A stretch of 64,000 nt of DNA from Poecilobothrus nobilitatus (lineage: Eukaryota > Arthropoda > Insecta > Diptera > Dolichopodidae): contig OX352773.1 of assembly GCA_947095535.1 (NCBI GenBank), positions 35,423,398-35,487,397 of the forward strand. Reading direction: 5' to 3'. A program made the translations under genes and the position numbers. Shown one piece after another: positions 12,095-23,658 of this stretch. The notes beneath the pieces were generated by a model. That model was given only the letters and a program-made list of their open reading frames with translations. It did no database searches and was not told where the DNA came from. The first letter of the stretch is position 1, and the number at the start of each line of letters is the position of its first letter.

Positions 12095-12957
12095 CAAGCA
12101 GTCAGTCACTTATAATCCATATTAGCCTAAGTTAACTCAATTTTTCAAAATCTTAGAGACTCTCCGACGCAGGTAGTATATACTAACTTCAGGCGGATAT
12201 ACTAACAGATAGGGCAGCTGGTCGATTTTTGAACCGTAATAACACACAAATGAAAAAGCTCGCCATCTGTATGGAAAGTTAATCTGCGATTAATGCGAAC
12301 CTTACAACCTCAAAGCTTCTAAGACAGTGTCAAGAGAAACTTGCTTCAATAAGCTAACAGCTAAACATAACCTTCGTGTGGGTGCCAGAGTATAGCAATA
12401 TTGAAGGCTACGAAAAAGTAAATAAACTAGCAAAGAAAGAAATCATTTCGAACACCAACTCTCCCGAAAGAGTCAGTTGTCTAGTAAGTGCCGTAAAGGA
12501 ATGGGTCTTTTCTTCTGAGAACGTTGTGGCTCACCCACAACAAAAGGAGACCAAATGAATTGATACCCAAATCATGGATATCATCAGGTTAGGAAAAATC
12601 ATTACAGGCCACTTACTAGTAGGCGCGCATTCAGCCAAACTGAGAACGCCTCACAAAACCTGTTGCAGAAGTTTTAAAGAAGCAAATTAAAGTGAAAACT
12701 TTGAGCACTTTCTTTACCGATATCAAGCGCTACAGCTCCAGCCTATTGACTCCTCTCTTTGGCAAACCGTTTTTCCACAACCTTAACGATCTGAGCGATT
12801 TTGTATCTGAAATCCACGGGAAGGATATAAAACTAAAAAAAACTACCAAACACAGGTCATGTGAGTGCAGTGGAATCAATATGGCGCAATCTAGTGCTAA
12901 TTGAGGCCTTCATGCAATATCTTGATGGTTCGCCACCTTAGCTACCTACCTATATCT
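12095..12957 (+). pseudogene. LINE (I/LOA/R1-type) ORF2 3' end: RNase H and C-terminal remnants, 5' truncated
   Basis: This is the broken 3' end of a non-LTR retrotransposon polyprotein. Frame 12361-12460 reads FVWVPEYSNIEGYEKVNKLA, matching the RNase H motif 'WVPGHSxIxGNExADxLA' of LINEs; the preceding part (12318-12377) continues in another frame as NKLTAKHNLR, showing a frameshift. From 12604 the frame gives TGHLLVGAHSAKLRTPHKTC, then EHF and LYRYQAL, matching the C-terminal Cys-rich segment (GRHAxR...CRxC...EHLLCxCPAL), but the second Cys of CRxC is Phe and the later Cys pair is Tyr. Then 12758-12830 reads LFGKPFFHNLNDLSDF, the usual closing segment. It ends near 12957 in a short CTAC repeat, a typical LINE tail. 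The 5' part, including reverse transcriptase, is missing. Confidence 0.85.
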
Positions 12958-15104
12958 ACTGAATAATTTCATTCAACTTAAGTTTGATTTTATTAGACGA
13001 TAGTTTGTATTTATAATATTAAAGAACTAAAAACAAAACCCAATATGTTAAAATTTTATAATGTCAAAAGAGGTATATTCACTTTTTTCCATCCTTTAAT
13101 TTATTAATCGTCAAAAATGACTTTAATCAAAAAAATAATTTTTTTTAAATAAACTCGCACAACAAAAAAAACAGTAGTATAGTGTTATACATTCCATAGT
13201 AAACAGCTGTGTCATAACAATAAAATTCCATTTTCCTTACTTTCACTATTAACGTTAGAATGGTTATAAAAAGTAATATCCTTTTAATTTTAGTAATTTT
13301 ATTTAACGCCAACTCTAAGAATTTTTCTTATGTTTATTTTTGATTTTTTGACATTTTCAATAGTAAATTAAAAGGATTTTATATTTTACACCGTTAACTT
13401 TCCTAAAATATAATGCAAAAAAAAAAAATAACTGTAATTTCAATACGTATACATGTCATACCTTACCATTTTCCTTTTTTTTTTTAATTTATTTTCAAAT
13501 TTTAATGAAGAGGTTGAAACGAGATCAATTATCCCACATATCAATATATGAATAAACAACGAAAAAAGTTTATAAATAAAATACATACGAATATAATTTA
13601 TAAAAAAAAAGGACATTATGTTGGAGGATAATGAATGAATAAAGAAATGAGTAAAGTGGTATATTGATATTTTCCGGTGATGATGCAATTTAAGTGAAGT
13701 GTAATAAAAGAAAGAAAAACTTATAGTGAAATTTTTACTAAAATTTTTATGAATGAAGAAAACCTACATGTATAAAATTATTAAGATAATGCAACAATAA
13801 AATTTTAAGCAAATGAAAAAAAAACAACAAAAAATGATATCGTCATCAATTTCTAGAAGTATATTTAAAAATTTCTTTCTTTCGTTTTTTTAAAAATAAT
13901 TTGAAAAAAAAAAAATCATAAATTTTAAATTAGCCAATGGCCACTGCATCATCAAATTATGAACATAGTGCAGTTAATATGGTATAAGTATAACCATTTT
14001 AATTTTTAATTATAATCGCCGATCATTAAAACTCTGATTCTAACTGGGTCTTTTATTTTCGTTCTGTTGACTCTTTGAGACTTCAGAGCATACATAGTAT
14101 GTAGTGTTTTCAAAAAAAATTTATTCATTTTATTTTAATATTTCATGAAGCATCATTTTACCTAAGTATTTAATTAGTCGATTTGAAAGTATTTTGCTAT
14201 AGAGTCTTGTAGAAACTGATGAAAAGTCAGGTTTTCATAATTGAATTATATACTGTTTATTAATAAAATCCCAAACCAATTTTACCATACTGTTAATGAA
14301 TAAAATGAGGAATGACCATTATATAAAAATTAAAATTATATTTATCAATTGTCTCTAAAAGTTTCTAAAAACACTCAGGAACACTTACAATTAGGTATTA
14401 GTCTTTGGTATTTGTTTTTAACGTTTTCATTTTTCTGCTTGAAGTTTTCTTACAAAGTTTTTCAAGCGATAAAATAAAAGAAAATTTGTGACATAGGATG
14501 ACTCAAAACCACAAAAACAAAAAAAAAAAAAGAAGTAAAATAATGTAGAAAAATTAAGTAAGAAAAAAACAAATTTTTTTTTTCAAATTTTTGCGGAGGT
14601 GGTAATGCTTTAAATTTATTTTTTGTGAAATTGGAAAAAATTGTCCTTTTATTGTTTTGTTTTTCGAATATTTACAAAAAAAAAATTTCAGAATAATGTT
14701 CTTAAAATAGTTTCTTAAAAACTTAAATACTTTTATTATTTTTTGTCCATCTGTTCAAAAAAGGTCTATACTGTTTCAGATATTCCAGTAATTTTACTTT
14801 TATTTAACCTTTGATAATTTTAATTAAAATCCTTTTTATTATAGGCATGAGAGAGTTTAAAATTTAAAATAGTTTTATTGAATTTTGTTTTTAAATATAT
14901 AATTGTTCACAAGTTACCGTTACATCACGTAACTTATGCAAAACTTATCCAAATTAAACTTATGCAAAATACAGTCATAAGTAAAGTTTAGCTGTATTTG
15001 TTAACTACAGAAACTAATAATACATATAGAAGTTTCTTAATATAAATAAAATTTACAAAATACTTAATTTTTAAATATTAATAATAATAAGTAATACTAA
15101 TACC
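12958..15104. other. Unannotated AT-rich stretch
   Basis: No gene or shared repeat is seen. The open frame at 13440-13688 (82 codons, minus) is His/Ile/Phe/Lys-rich with no motif; I treat it as chance. Confidence 0.5.
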
Positions 15105-15450
15105 AATAATAATAGCTGCTACAGTGACAGTGGAGGTCGCCTTCAATAATTACCTCTTGCAGGAAGGTACTACTGTATGTTGTAACTGTTGTAACGGCTA
15201 TTGTCACTGATAGCAAAAGAGTAATAATAATAGGCGAATGCATTGTTTCCTCACAGTCCCACTCCGAAATCAATGTTACGTAACCTATTGTCCTATCCCT
15301 ACTTGCTAGCCAATATACTGTGTTAGCAAGTAAGGGTTTCATACCATTATATTGGCTAATGGGGGAGCTGGGTTTAGTAAAAATCTAACACTACCAAGAA
15401 GGAATTCTTGGTGTCTTTGGAAGATTCTCACCTTCCTTAGGAAAAACAAA
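15105..15450 (+). repeat. LINE 3'-tail-like repeat, copy 2
   Basis: Second copy of the repeat at 2104-2440, in the same orientation. It keeps TGTTGTAACTGTTGTAACG, AGTAATAATAATAGGCG, AGCCAATATACTG, AAGGGTTTCATACCATTA, GGAATTCTTGGTGTCTTTGG and GATTCTCACCTTCC. This copy is a little more GC-rich and looks the better preserved of the two. The antisense frame 15097-15342 is not kept in copy 1, so I do not call it a gene. Confidence 0.65.
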
Positions 15451-17010
15451 AAAAAAAATTTACTGTATTTTAAATAACGTAAATTTTAAAAGGGTTTTTA
15501 ATTTTATTCTTTTAATAACATTTGGGAAAATGCATCTTTATAAATTTTTGCTTTTACATACTACTGTTTTTATTTTTGTTTTTTGTTTTTTGCTTGGCAA
15601 TTGTCTCATTCAAATTTTCATTCAAAAAGTTTTTCGAACAAAAACAATGATATTTTAGTTTTTAGTATTTTTAGTATATTGTTTTATTGACTTTAAATTA
15701 TGTGGGTGATATTTAATTTATATATTATTTTAAATGAAATTAAAAAGCAGATTTAAAAAGGGTTTTCTTAAGAATATTGTATTTAAATTTAATTTTATTT
15801 TGTTTTTTTTTTTTTTTTTTTTTTGTTTGGTTTAATATAACTTTTTTTTTTTAAACTGTAAAACCTACTATAATTGTAATTTCTGTATTAAAAAAAAGAA
15901 AAAAAAATTCTAGGCGCCAAAAATTATAGCGAATTAATTATAACACAAAATGCCTACATGCTGAAATAATAAAAAAATTTATGCTCTAAAAAGAAAATGA
16001 AACATATATCATAATAATATTATGTCATAAATATTATAATAATACTCATAGATAAATTCTATTTTATTTATTTAACCAAAAATAATTAAAAGAAATAAAA
16101 TTAATAAAAAAAAATGAAGCCAATACATTTAAGGCATTAATTGAGTCGACAAAACTATTCGTCTCACCTTTATAAAATAGCCATAAATGCCACCTTTATA
16201 AAACCATTTTTATAAATAGTAACAAAATTTATACAATAATATCAAATACCCAACCCAATATAAATAAGTATTTTGTGTACCATTATAAATAAAATTTATT
16301 ATCCGAACATTAATTTACTTTCAATAATTTTTAAAAATGAGTACTTAAAATAAAAACAAAAAAAAATTAAAAAGATGTAGAAGATTCGAATTTCAAAAAG
16401 AAAAAAACCGGTTGATAAATACATGTAACCTTATATATATTTACAATCATTTAAAGAGAAAAACATCAAATTTTTTTCCTATAGGATATAGTATGTTTTT
16501 CACTAGTTCACTAGCGATATTAAGAAACTTATAATTAAATCAGTATTTTAATTTCTTATAGATAAGCAAATTATCAACTGAACAGCTGTATCGTATCATA
16601 TCATTGAAATGCATCAACTCATTAAATCAAAAAGTTCTCCAGATTTCTGATAAAATATTCCGATTAAATTAAAATTTGATAGGCCGTACAAACATAAATT
16701 GAAAGGAAATTATATGGATCTTAGAATAGAAAAATAAAATAAAAGAAAGTTTTGCAATTGGCATAATGTTGGGATCTTAAATTAAATTAAAAATATTAAA
16801 TAAAGATCGTTGTAAGTGGCATAATACAGATTAACAGATCTAAAATTAGTAAAAATCTCAATAAAATGCTAAATATTTAAAAATGTTGTTGTTTTTCAAA
16901 GTAATCACAATCTCATATTACGTACTATAGTTTTTTGTCCCCAAAAAGTATGCAATTTTTAAGATAAGATTTTTTAACATTGAATTTTTTTTTGACAATT
17001 AAAATTGTTA
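15451..17010. other. Unannotated AT-rich stretch
   Basis: AT-rich, including a 22-base T run at 15803-15824. ACCTTTATAAAA occurs twice near 16169-16202. No gene. GGCGCC at 15914 was considered and rejected as a transposon end. Confidence 0.5.
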
Positions 17011-17298
17011 GAGGCTTCGGTAGTCTAGTGGATAGGCGTTTGGCGTATTAACCGAAGGAGTGTGGGTTCGATCTCTGCATAGGTCGTAAGTGCTTTTTAT
17101 TTACATACCCCCCTTATAACCAAATATAATATAAATATATAGTATATAATATAAACAAAATAAATAATATTAGTATATAATTTAATAATAGTATAAAAAA
17201 CCTATAATGGCCTTTGTAGTCGATGGTTCAATAATATTGTATTACATTTATGTATGTAATATTAATATAGATAAATAAATAAATAAAATTATTAAAAG
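17011..17298 (+). mobile_element. tRNA-derived SINE, first of a tandem pair
   Basis: The head has a good pol III A box (TAGTCTAGTGG, 17021-17031) and B box (GGTTCGATCTC, 17065-17075). The acceptor 3' half does not pair as a true tRNA would, so this is a SINE head and not a tRNA gene. The body holds 'accaaatataatataaa', 'acaaaataaa', 'cctataatggcctttgtagtcgatg', and ends in an ATAAATAA repeat. A diverged second copy of this body follows directly. Confidence 0.8.
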
Positions 17299-17600
17299 AG
17301 CTTCGGCACACGAGCGGTTAAAAACTTGATTTATTAATAGAATACAGGTTCAAATCTGACACAGTTAGCAAGTTTTTATAATAAGTAACTTTTCTTAAGA
17401 ACTTTCTTTCTACCAAATATAGTGTAAACTGTAAATATAAAATATATAAATCAAACAAAATAAAAACTATTACAGTATAAATCAATAATTGTATTCGACT
17501 TATAATGATCTTTAGCAGTCAATGTCTTATCAATATTTCATTATACACTTGCCAATGTGATGTTTTGTAATTTTAATATAAATAAATAAAATTTTTAAAG
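17299..17600 (+). mobile_element. tRNA-derived SINE, second of a tandem pair, different head
   Basis: The head CTTCGGCACACGAGCGGTTA with a B box GGTTCAAATCT (17350-17360) looks like a tRNA of the long-variable-arm class (Leu/Ser type). The body lines up with the preceding SINE: 'accaaatatagtgtaaa', 'aaacaaaataaa', 'cagtataaatcaataat', 'gacttataatgatctttagcagtc', 'gtaattttaatataaataaataaaa'. The sequences AAAATTGTTAGA (17001), AAAATTATTAAAAGA (17285) and AAAATTTTTAAAGA (17588) lie before, between and after the pair and may be a shared target-site duplication. Confidence 0.75.
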
Positions 17601-18295
17601 AAAAGTGATGTAATTTTTATTACTTTCGCACTTTCAGATGATTAGTTAAATTAAATTAAATTTTAAATATATTAAAATATTCTTTATTATGTAAAAGAAA
17701 AACTATAGTTACAGCATTTTATCAAATATTATATTAAACAGAATGTACCTAATACAGTATTATAAAATGATAAAAAGAAAAATTCTGAATCTAAAGATTC
17801 TACAGCATACATGGAATTTATTTTTTCAAAAAAAATTGAAAAGAAAACGCATGTGAAAGTCCTTACAAAATTCCAACTTTTAGGATTTTTAGTTTTGCAA
17901 TATGTTTAAAATTCATAAGTATTTAAAAATCTCCTGGTGTCCTACAAAATCATTTTTAAAATGATACATTTGAAGATCTTAACTATTTTATTCAAATTGC
18001 CACTTTCATAATTTCAAATGAAATCAAAAAAACCAAATTTTATTCTAAAATTGATTTAGTCAGATAAAATTAGAATTATTTTTAAATTAAAAAAAAAAAA
18101 ATTAATGAACAGGACTCAATTTTTGATATATATTAAAAAACTTAATACCATAGAGAAGAAAATATTTTGAATGTAGAGAAAGGAAGAATATATTTTTTTA
18201 TATTTTCATGTCTGAAAAAAACAAAATGTTAAATTCTCTACGAGTTCTACATAAATTCATTTTATACAAACAACAATTTTTCTTTATATGAATAA
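17601..18295. other. Unannotated AT-rich stretch
   Basis: Nothing recognisable. It has AT-rich low-complexity sequence only. Confidence 0.5.
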
Positions 18296-18520
18296 AATTT
18301 GATTAGACATTAATCACAGCCCACAGGGACCCCTTAGTCATTAATAGTGAAATAGTGAAGATTAGTGAAATTTAGTTATTTCATAGTGCAATAAATCTTT
18401 ATATTAAGTAAATCCTTTATTTTTATTTATTATTCGAAATTATTTCTTTCGGAAATACTTTATAGCGCCTATAAGGAATATTGCCATGGCATTATCATTT
18501 TTATATCTATATATTAAAAA
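18296..18520 (+). repeat. Possible decayed LTR fragment
   Basis: CACAGCCCACAGGGACCCC, then AATAAATCTTTATATTAAG, AATCCTTTATTTTT and TATAGCGCCTATAAGG follow one another. The order (polyadenylation-like AATAAA, a T-rich stretch, then a GCGCC-like primer-site candidate) resembles the end of a Ty3-type LTR. No second LTR and no pol frame are visible, so this is only a suggestion. Confidence 0.2.
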
Positions 18521-21500
18521 AATTCCTAAAAACCAAAAGTGTAATTCTTTAATTCTTTCATAAAAAAATGTTTGTTTCTTTAATAAAAAACAGAACTTTT
18601 TACTCCTCTTAGGTGCCGGTTAACTAAAGTTTACAATAACGAAAGGCTTAGCTTAATAAGAAATGTTTTATTATTATTTTTTCTTTCTTGAAGAAAAAAA
18701 AATTTAATTATTTATCGAATATTTTTTTTTTTTGTAATGTTTTTCTAGAAATTTTTCAAAAGTTTTCATTTTATAGTTACAGTTAAAGAAAAATGAAAAA
18801 AAAACTGAAAGAAATATATTATAAACTATAAAAATAAATGAAATAATTTACTCGCGCGCAATAAAACGACAAAAAAAAAAAAAAGCAAAATAATGCATAA
18901 AAGAAAACAGAACACGAAAACCAAAAACAAATAAACGTAGAAAAAAAAAATTAATAAAATGAATGAGTTGTCGGAAAAACTATTCCCACAATATTTTAAT
19001 CATATAGCTATTTTTTTTTTTAAACTCCCAAATGACTTTTGCATTTTACCATCCTCTACTACTTATTTTATTATCTTGTGTACTATATCACTCCTACTTT
19101 ATACGGAATTAAACAATAAAAATTTATATATTTTCTTTGAATCAGTTATATCCTTTTTTTCTTCTGTCATTTTTATTATTGCTATTGTTTCTTTTTCGTT
19201 ACTTTTCCTTTAAGAAAAACTGAAATATTATTTTTTTTTTTTTTTTTTTGTTTAGTGTTTGCTAAAAAATACTTTATTTTTTTTTTTCTTTTTAGCATTT
19301 TTATTTTTTTTTCTTAATGCGATTGAAAAATCTTAAATATGTGCGGGTGGATACGGTATATATATTATAATATAATATACAGAAAGGGTTAAAAATTGAA
19401 ATATGGATTTTTTAAAATGAAATTTATTTGCTGAATTTTTATTTATGTAAGTGACTGTGAAAATTATTTAGGTAAAAATTACTCAATACAATGTACGATT
19501 TATTATAGCAGTTTAGCGAAAGTTTTAGTTAAAGTGTTTGCTTAAGGCAAATTTATTACAAAATATTTCTACTTTTAAATAAGACCAAAAATTTTAATAA
19601 ATATTGCATCGATTATAAGTTCGGTAAGTATAAAAAATTTTCTATCAAACGTCATAAACAATTATAATTTTCAGAATATGTTTTCGGAATCCAGTTCTAT
19701 CATCCAGTTCTTTGTATATTGTTGCTATAGTTAGGCCATATTATTATTTTTTTTATCATAAATTCCAATTTTCTAATTCTCTCTACCTAATCTTGTAAAA
19801 AAATACTTTTTTCTGAAAAAAAAATTATAGACACAAACCAATATTCAATAATTCAATAATATACACAAACCAACAATAGAACAATTGATTAATTGTAATG
19901 TACAGTCATATTTTACGTATTTAAATAAAAAATTTTTGAACTGAAATAGTTATTTTGGAAATAACGATCCATCCTGTATTTTATCTTAAGGTATTTTTTA
20001 TACCATTTACTATAAATATGCATAATATAATATATACATTTTATTAGTTGTTCTCAATGAAATTTTGTTTTAATTTTTATCCTTTTTCTTTTTATTTTTG
20101 TAGAAGAATAAAAAGGAAGAAAAGAAAAAAAATAAAAGAAATTTATGCGTCTAGTGTAGGAGTTTTAAATAGAATTTTATAGATGAAACAAAAAAAAATA
20201 ATAGTTAAGACATTAGCTTTATTGTATACTGAATAGTTTGTGTACAGACTGGAGAGTGTACACATATGTGAATGTTTATATAATATATGCACATACATAT
20301 GTGTATAATATATGTATATCTATATATATAATATTTTAAAGAGAATAAATATGAATGATTTCTGGTAGAAGAAAATCTTCTAGAAACCTAAATAGGGAAA
20401 AATTGCATATTTTTACACAAACGTACGTGTATATAAAATTATGTAAATATGTGTGTTGTATTATATGATACAAAGTGTCCGTTTGCTTTTTTTAAATGCT
20501 ATTTTTTTTTTATGTTTTTTTTTTCTATGTTATGACATCATGTACATAAGTAATATCGTATAAAATATGTGAAATAGTGATTTAATCTTAAAGTTTAAGA
20601 TCCAGATTTGTTCTTAGTAATTTTTGATATTTTCATTGATTTTGTTGTTGTTGTTGTTATAGTTTATTTAATTTCATATAAAGGCGTGTATTTTTATTCT
20701 TGTTTTTTTTTTTCTCCTTGGTTTATTCTTATTTTTAATTCAAAAAGAAAAACACAAATCGAATAAAAAAAGTTTTTTTGTTTTTTTGTGTTCTTATTTT
20801 ATTGTCTGGAATTTTTCCAATGATTATCTAGGATACCAAGCAGAGAAGAAAAATAAGTTGGAGTAGTCACAAAACAGAACACAAAAAAAAAGAAAAAGAA
20901 TAATAATAAAGAAGGAAGTCTGGTGTGATGCAAAAAAGAATTTAAAGGAAAAAAATGTAATGAACTGATTTTTGAATTGAGTTTAAAGTGATCTTTAATA
21001 ACAATTAATTACAAAAATGAAAGAATAAAAAATGAGAAATGTATCCTAGCAAAATAAAAAAAAAAAACAATGAAAATTTCGATTATATTACATGTATTAT
21101 ATTTTTTTAGTTGACTGTGTATTTTGTTTTTAGGTTATATTATTGATATTTTTTTTTTTGGCCTTTTTTGTTTTGTAATTAAAGTAATTCAAAAAATGTA
21201 CCTGAGCGTTTTAATGTTCTACATTTTCTTTTTTAAATAGGAAAAATTTAAGTTCAATTTGTATTGTAAAACGTGTACGGCAGTTTGGTTTCTTTTTTTG
21301 CACAAACACAGTATGATGTTAAAGGATATAACTGACATATCTATGTATTACTTTAAGAACAAAATTCAAACTTGTGTATCTGCATAAGTGTATATTCTTT
21401 TGTTTGCACATTTTTATTCAATATTACAATAATACAACAAAAAAAAAATAAATAAATTTAACTTAAAAGGTAACTAAATTTAAAAAAAAACAACTGGACT

Positions 21501-21809
21501 TAAAAATTTGTTTTAATTTTAAGGCTAACTAAAATTTTAATATTTAAAACTAATTTGAACCTCGCAAAATGTTTAAAATCTTTAAAATGCGTAATTATGT
21601 TTTAATAATTATAAATTCATTTTTAGATGGAAAATAGTTGGGTATTTAAAAATTTTGATATCACAATGACATCTAAAAAATTTCAAAACCAACCTAAAAA
21701 AAAATATGGTTTTTAATTTAAAAATCAAGTTTAAGTTTTTGTTTTGTGTAAAATCTTAGATTAATTAATTTTTGCTTTTAAAACTGTTACCATAAAAATA
21801 AAAATTATT
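18521..21809. other. Unannotated AT-rich stretch with microsatellites
   Basis: Contains a 19-base T run at 19231-19249, a TTG repeat at 20642-20657 and AT/TATG microsatellite near 20276-20335. The open frame at 18959-19213 (84 codons) is Phe/Ile/Leu-rich without any motif. No gene is supported. Confidence 0.5.
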
Positions 21810-21855
21810 TTTTCAGATTATTATTTCAATTATTATTAAATTAATAATCTGAAAA
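21810..21855. repeat. 14-bp inverted repeat
   Basis: TTTTCAGATTATTA at 21810-21823 faces its exact reverse complement TAATAATCTGAAAA at 21842-21855 across an 18-base loop. It could be chance in AT-rich DNA, although CAGATTATTA carries two C/G positions. Confidence 0.6.
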
Positions 21856-22015
21856 TATAACAAAATAATAAATTCAGCATATTTCAACAAAGTCTTCTGA
21901 AGACTTCCCTAAAGGTCTTGAAATTGAACAACTTTTTTTTTTAAAAATTCATTTGAAAGTTAAAAAATCTGAGTAGAAAGTCTAAGTTAAAGTTAATTCT
22001 GCTTTAAAACTACAT

Positions 22016-22149
22016 ATTGGGTGGAATGCATAAAACTGAGCTTAAACTCAAATTTCACTTTTTCAGACAAAAACTATGCTTGAACTCGTATTTTTGTTTG
22101 AAAAAGTGACATTTGAGTTCCAGTTCAATTTTATTCATTTGACCCATTA
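22016..22149. mobile_element. Fold-back MITE-like hairpin
   Basis: The left half (TTGGGTGGAATGCATAAAACTGAG then AAACTCAAATTTCACTTTTTCA, read in pieces) is mirrored by the right half, whose reverse complement reads AATGGGTCAAATGAATAAAA, then ACTCAAATGTCACTTTTTCA. The arms are about 55 bases each, imperfect, and leave almost no core. This is the shape of a hairpin MITE. I could not define a target-site duplication and do not assign a superfamily. Confidence 0.7.
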
Positions 22150-22698
22150 TCTTTTAACCAATATGAGTTATTTTAAAATTAATTAAGTATTTAAAAAATT
22201 TACATGTTTATAAATTTTATTTAAAAACAATTTTGCGACTTAGTTTTATAAAATATTTTTTAATATATGAAAAATTTGTATTTAACAAATATCATAACTG
22301 GTTTTTTAAAAACATTCATCGAAATGTTTCATTTAAAGCTTAATAAGTGCAAAATGTTGTTTTAAATTTGATCTTTTTTTGAATCAATAAGAATGCTAAT
22401 TAAATTTGTCCTTAAATAGTTTACTAATAAATTTCCAAATAAATTATATTGATTTCTTTCTGTTCTGTTCTGATGTTGATGAAATAAAAATTTTGATTTA
22501 GATTTAATCTCATTTAAACTGAATTTTTTAATTTTCACTTAAATTTCATTTAGGGTTAATATTGTAATATTAATTGCTTTAAGGGTTCTTTTATGAATGT
22601 AATCCAAATATAGTTCACAATTTAATAAAATAAATAAAACCACATTAATTTTATTATATTAAATTTTTTGATGGTTAGAAGTTACAACCATTATTTTT
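22150..22698. other. Unannotated AT-rich stretch
   Basis: No gene or shared repeat seen between the hairpin and the family A copy that follows. Confidence 0.5.
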
Positions 22699-23358
22699 AA
22701 AAAAAAATGTGTCTATTAGTTTCTCTCTGTCCGTTTGTCTGTCCGTCCGTCCGCCTGTTTACAAAACTTCGACACTGATAAAGATAGAGAAACAAACTGT
22801 TAACCATGAGTAAGTCTCATTAAAAAAATTAATGTTATAGAACAACTTTTTCATGTAACCCCCTCCATTAAGGAGCTACAGCCCCTCAAACTTTGGAAAA
22901 GCCCTACTTTTAAATACGTATACCTCATGTTCTGTTTAACATTTTTTCAATCTGAAAACACCATTCAACAGGAATTTATATTTTCTTTGCAAATCAATAT
23001 CAAAATTGTAAAATTTTTTCAAATTTAATATTTAAATTTACCGTTATGTAAAAACCAAATTTTGTTTGATTTTTCTACCTTCATTACTCCGGCAAACGTT
23101 TAGGTAGAGACTAGAAATTTTGAGAGAAAAAAGAACTTTTAAAATTAGCATAAGTTTCCTTAGAATTTTTTTTTGGACCGCCCCGCTTTTATGAGTTTTT
23201 TTTGGACCGCCCCGCTTTTGTGAGTATGCTAACGGTTTTTTTTAGTTAGTTTATATAAAATTTTCTAATTTTGGTGAACGTCACAATTCTAAACAGGTTG
23301 TATTATCTTTTGGAAATGTGCGCTTTTAAAAACCGTTGATTTACATTCTGCCTTGTTT
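22699..23358 (+). repeat. Family A repeat, copy A3
   Basis: It starts AAATGTGTCTATTAGTTTC, then CTCTGTCCG and a TCCG tract (22724-22756), TGTTTACAAAACTTC, AAAGATAGAG, 'ggagctacagcccctcaaactttggaaaagccc' (in pieces), 'taaatttaccgttatgtaaaa', 'tactccggcaaacgttt', and ends ATGTGCGCTTTTAAAAACCG then TTACATTCTGCCTTGTTT. Much of the internal unit is deleted. A 29-bp segment is duplicated in tandem at 23167-23195 and 23196-23224 with one mismatch. Confidence 0.85.
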
Positions 23359-23658
23359 AATTGATTTTTAATTTTTAATCACCATTTTTATAGTTTACAT
23401 TGTTTCAGTTAATACAAAAATATTGATTTTGTGACGATTATTTTTTATTTAATACTATCTTCTCAACGAATAATAAATTTGGTAGTTTTCACTTAGTATA
23501 ACTTATATTCGCAAATTACTTTAAAACTTTAAATATTTAGTGAACTATAATGTAATATTTTATCCATTTAAACTCCATTTTTTTAAGATACTTTCTTTCG
23601 TATTCAAAATTATTCACCTCATTTTTGATATAAAATAACAAAATAAAATAAAAAAAAC

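Noticed and set aside
13440..13688. 82-codon minus-strand open frame
   Set aside because: His/Ile/Phe/Lys-rich, no motif, crossed by homopolymers and no neighbouring exon signals.
15097..15342. 81-codon minus-strand frame, with a partly similar frame at 2235-2426
   Set aside because: The two share MKPL..N..YWL only because they are antisense readings of the same repeat; the frame breaks after about 15 residues.
15912..15935. GGCGCC followed by TTATAGC, like the Harbinger-type TIR at 33.5 kb
   Set aside because: Only GGCGCCA and TTATAGC match, with five extra bases between, and no partner end with GGCGCC is in range.
17011..17083. Functional tRNA gene
   Set aside because: A and B boxes are good but the acceptor ends do not pair, the anticodon loop is the wrong size and a SINE body follows.
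18959..19213. 84-codon plus-strand frame that could be read as a small membrane protein
   Set aside because: Hydrophobicity follows from T-rich codons (Phe, Leu, Ile) expected by chance in this DNA; no conserved motif.
22724..22756. Independent TCCG microsatellite
   Set aside because: The same tract sits at the same place in every family A and D copy, so it is part of the element.
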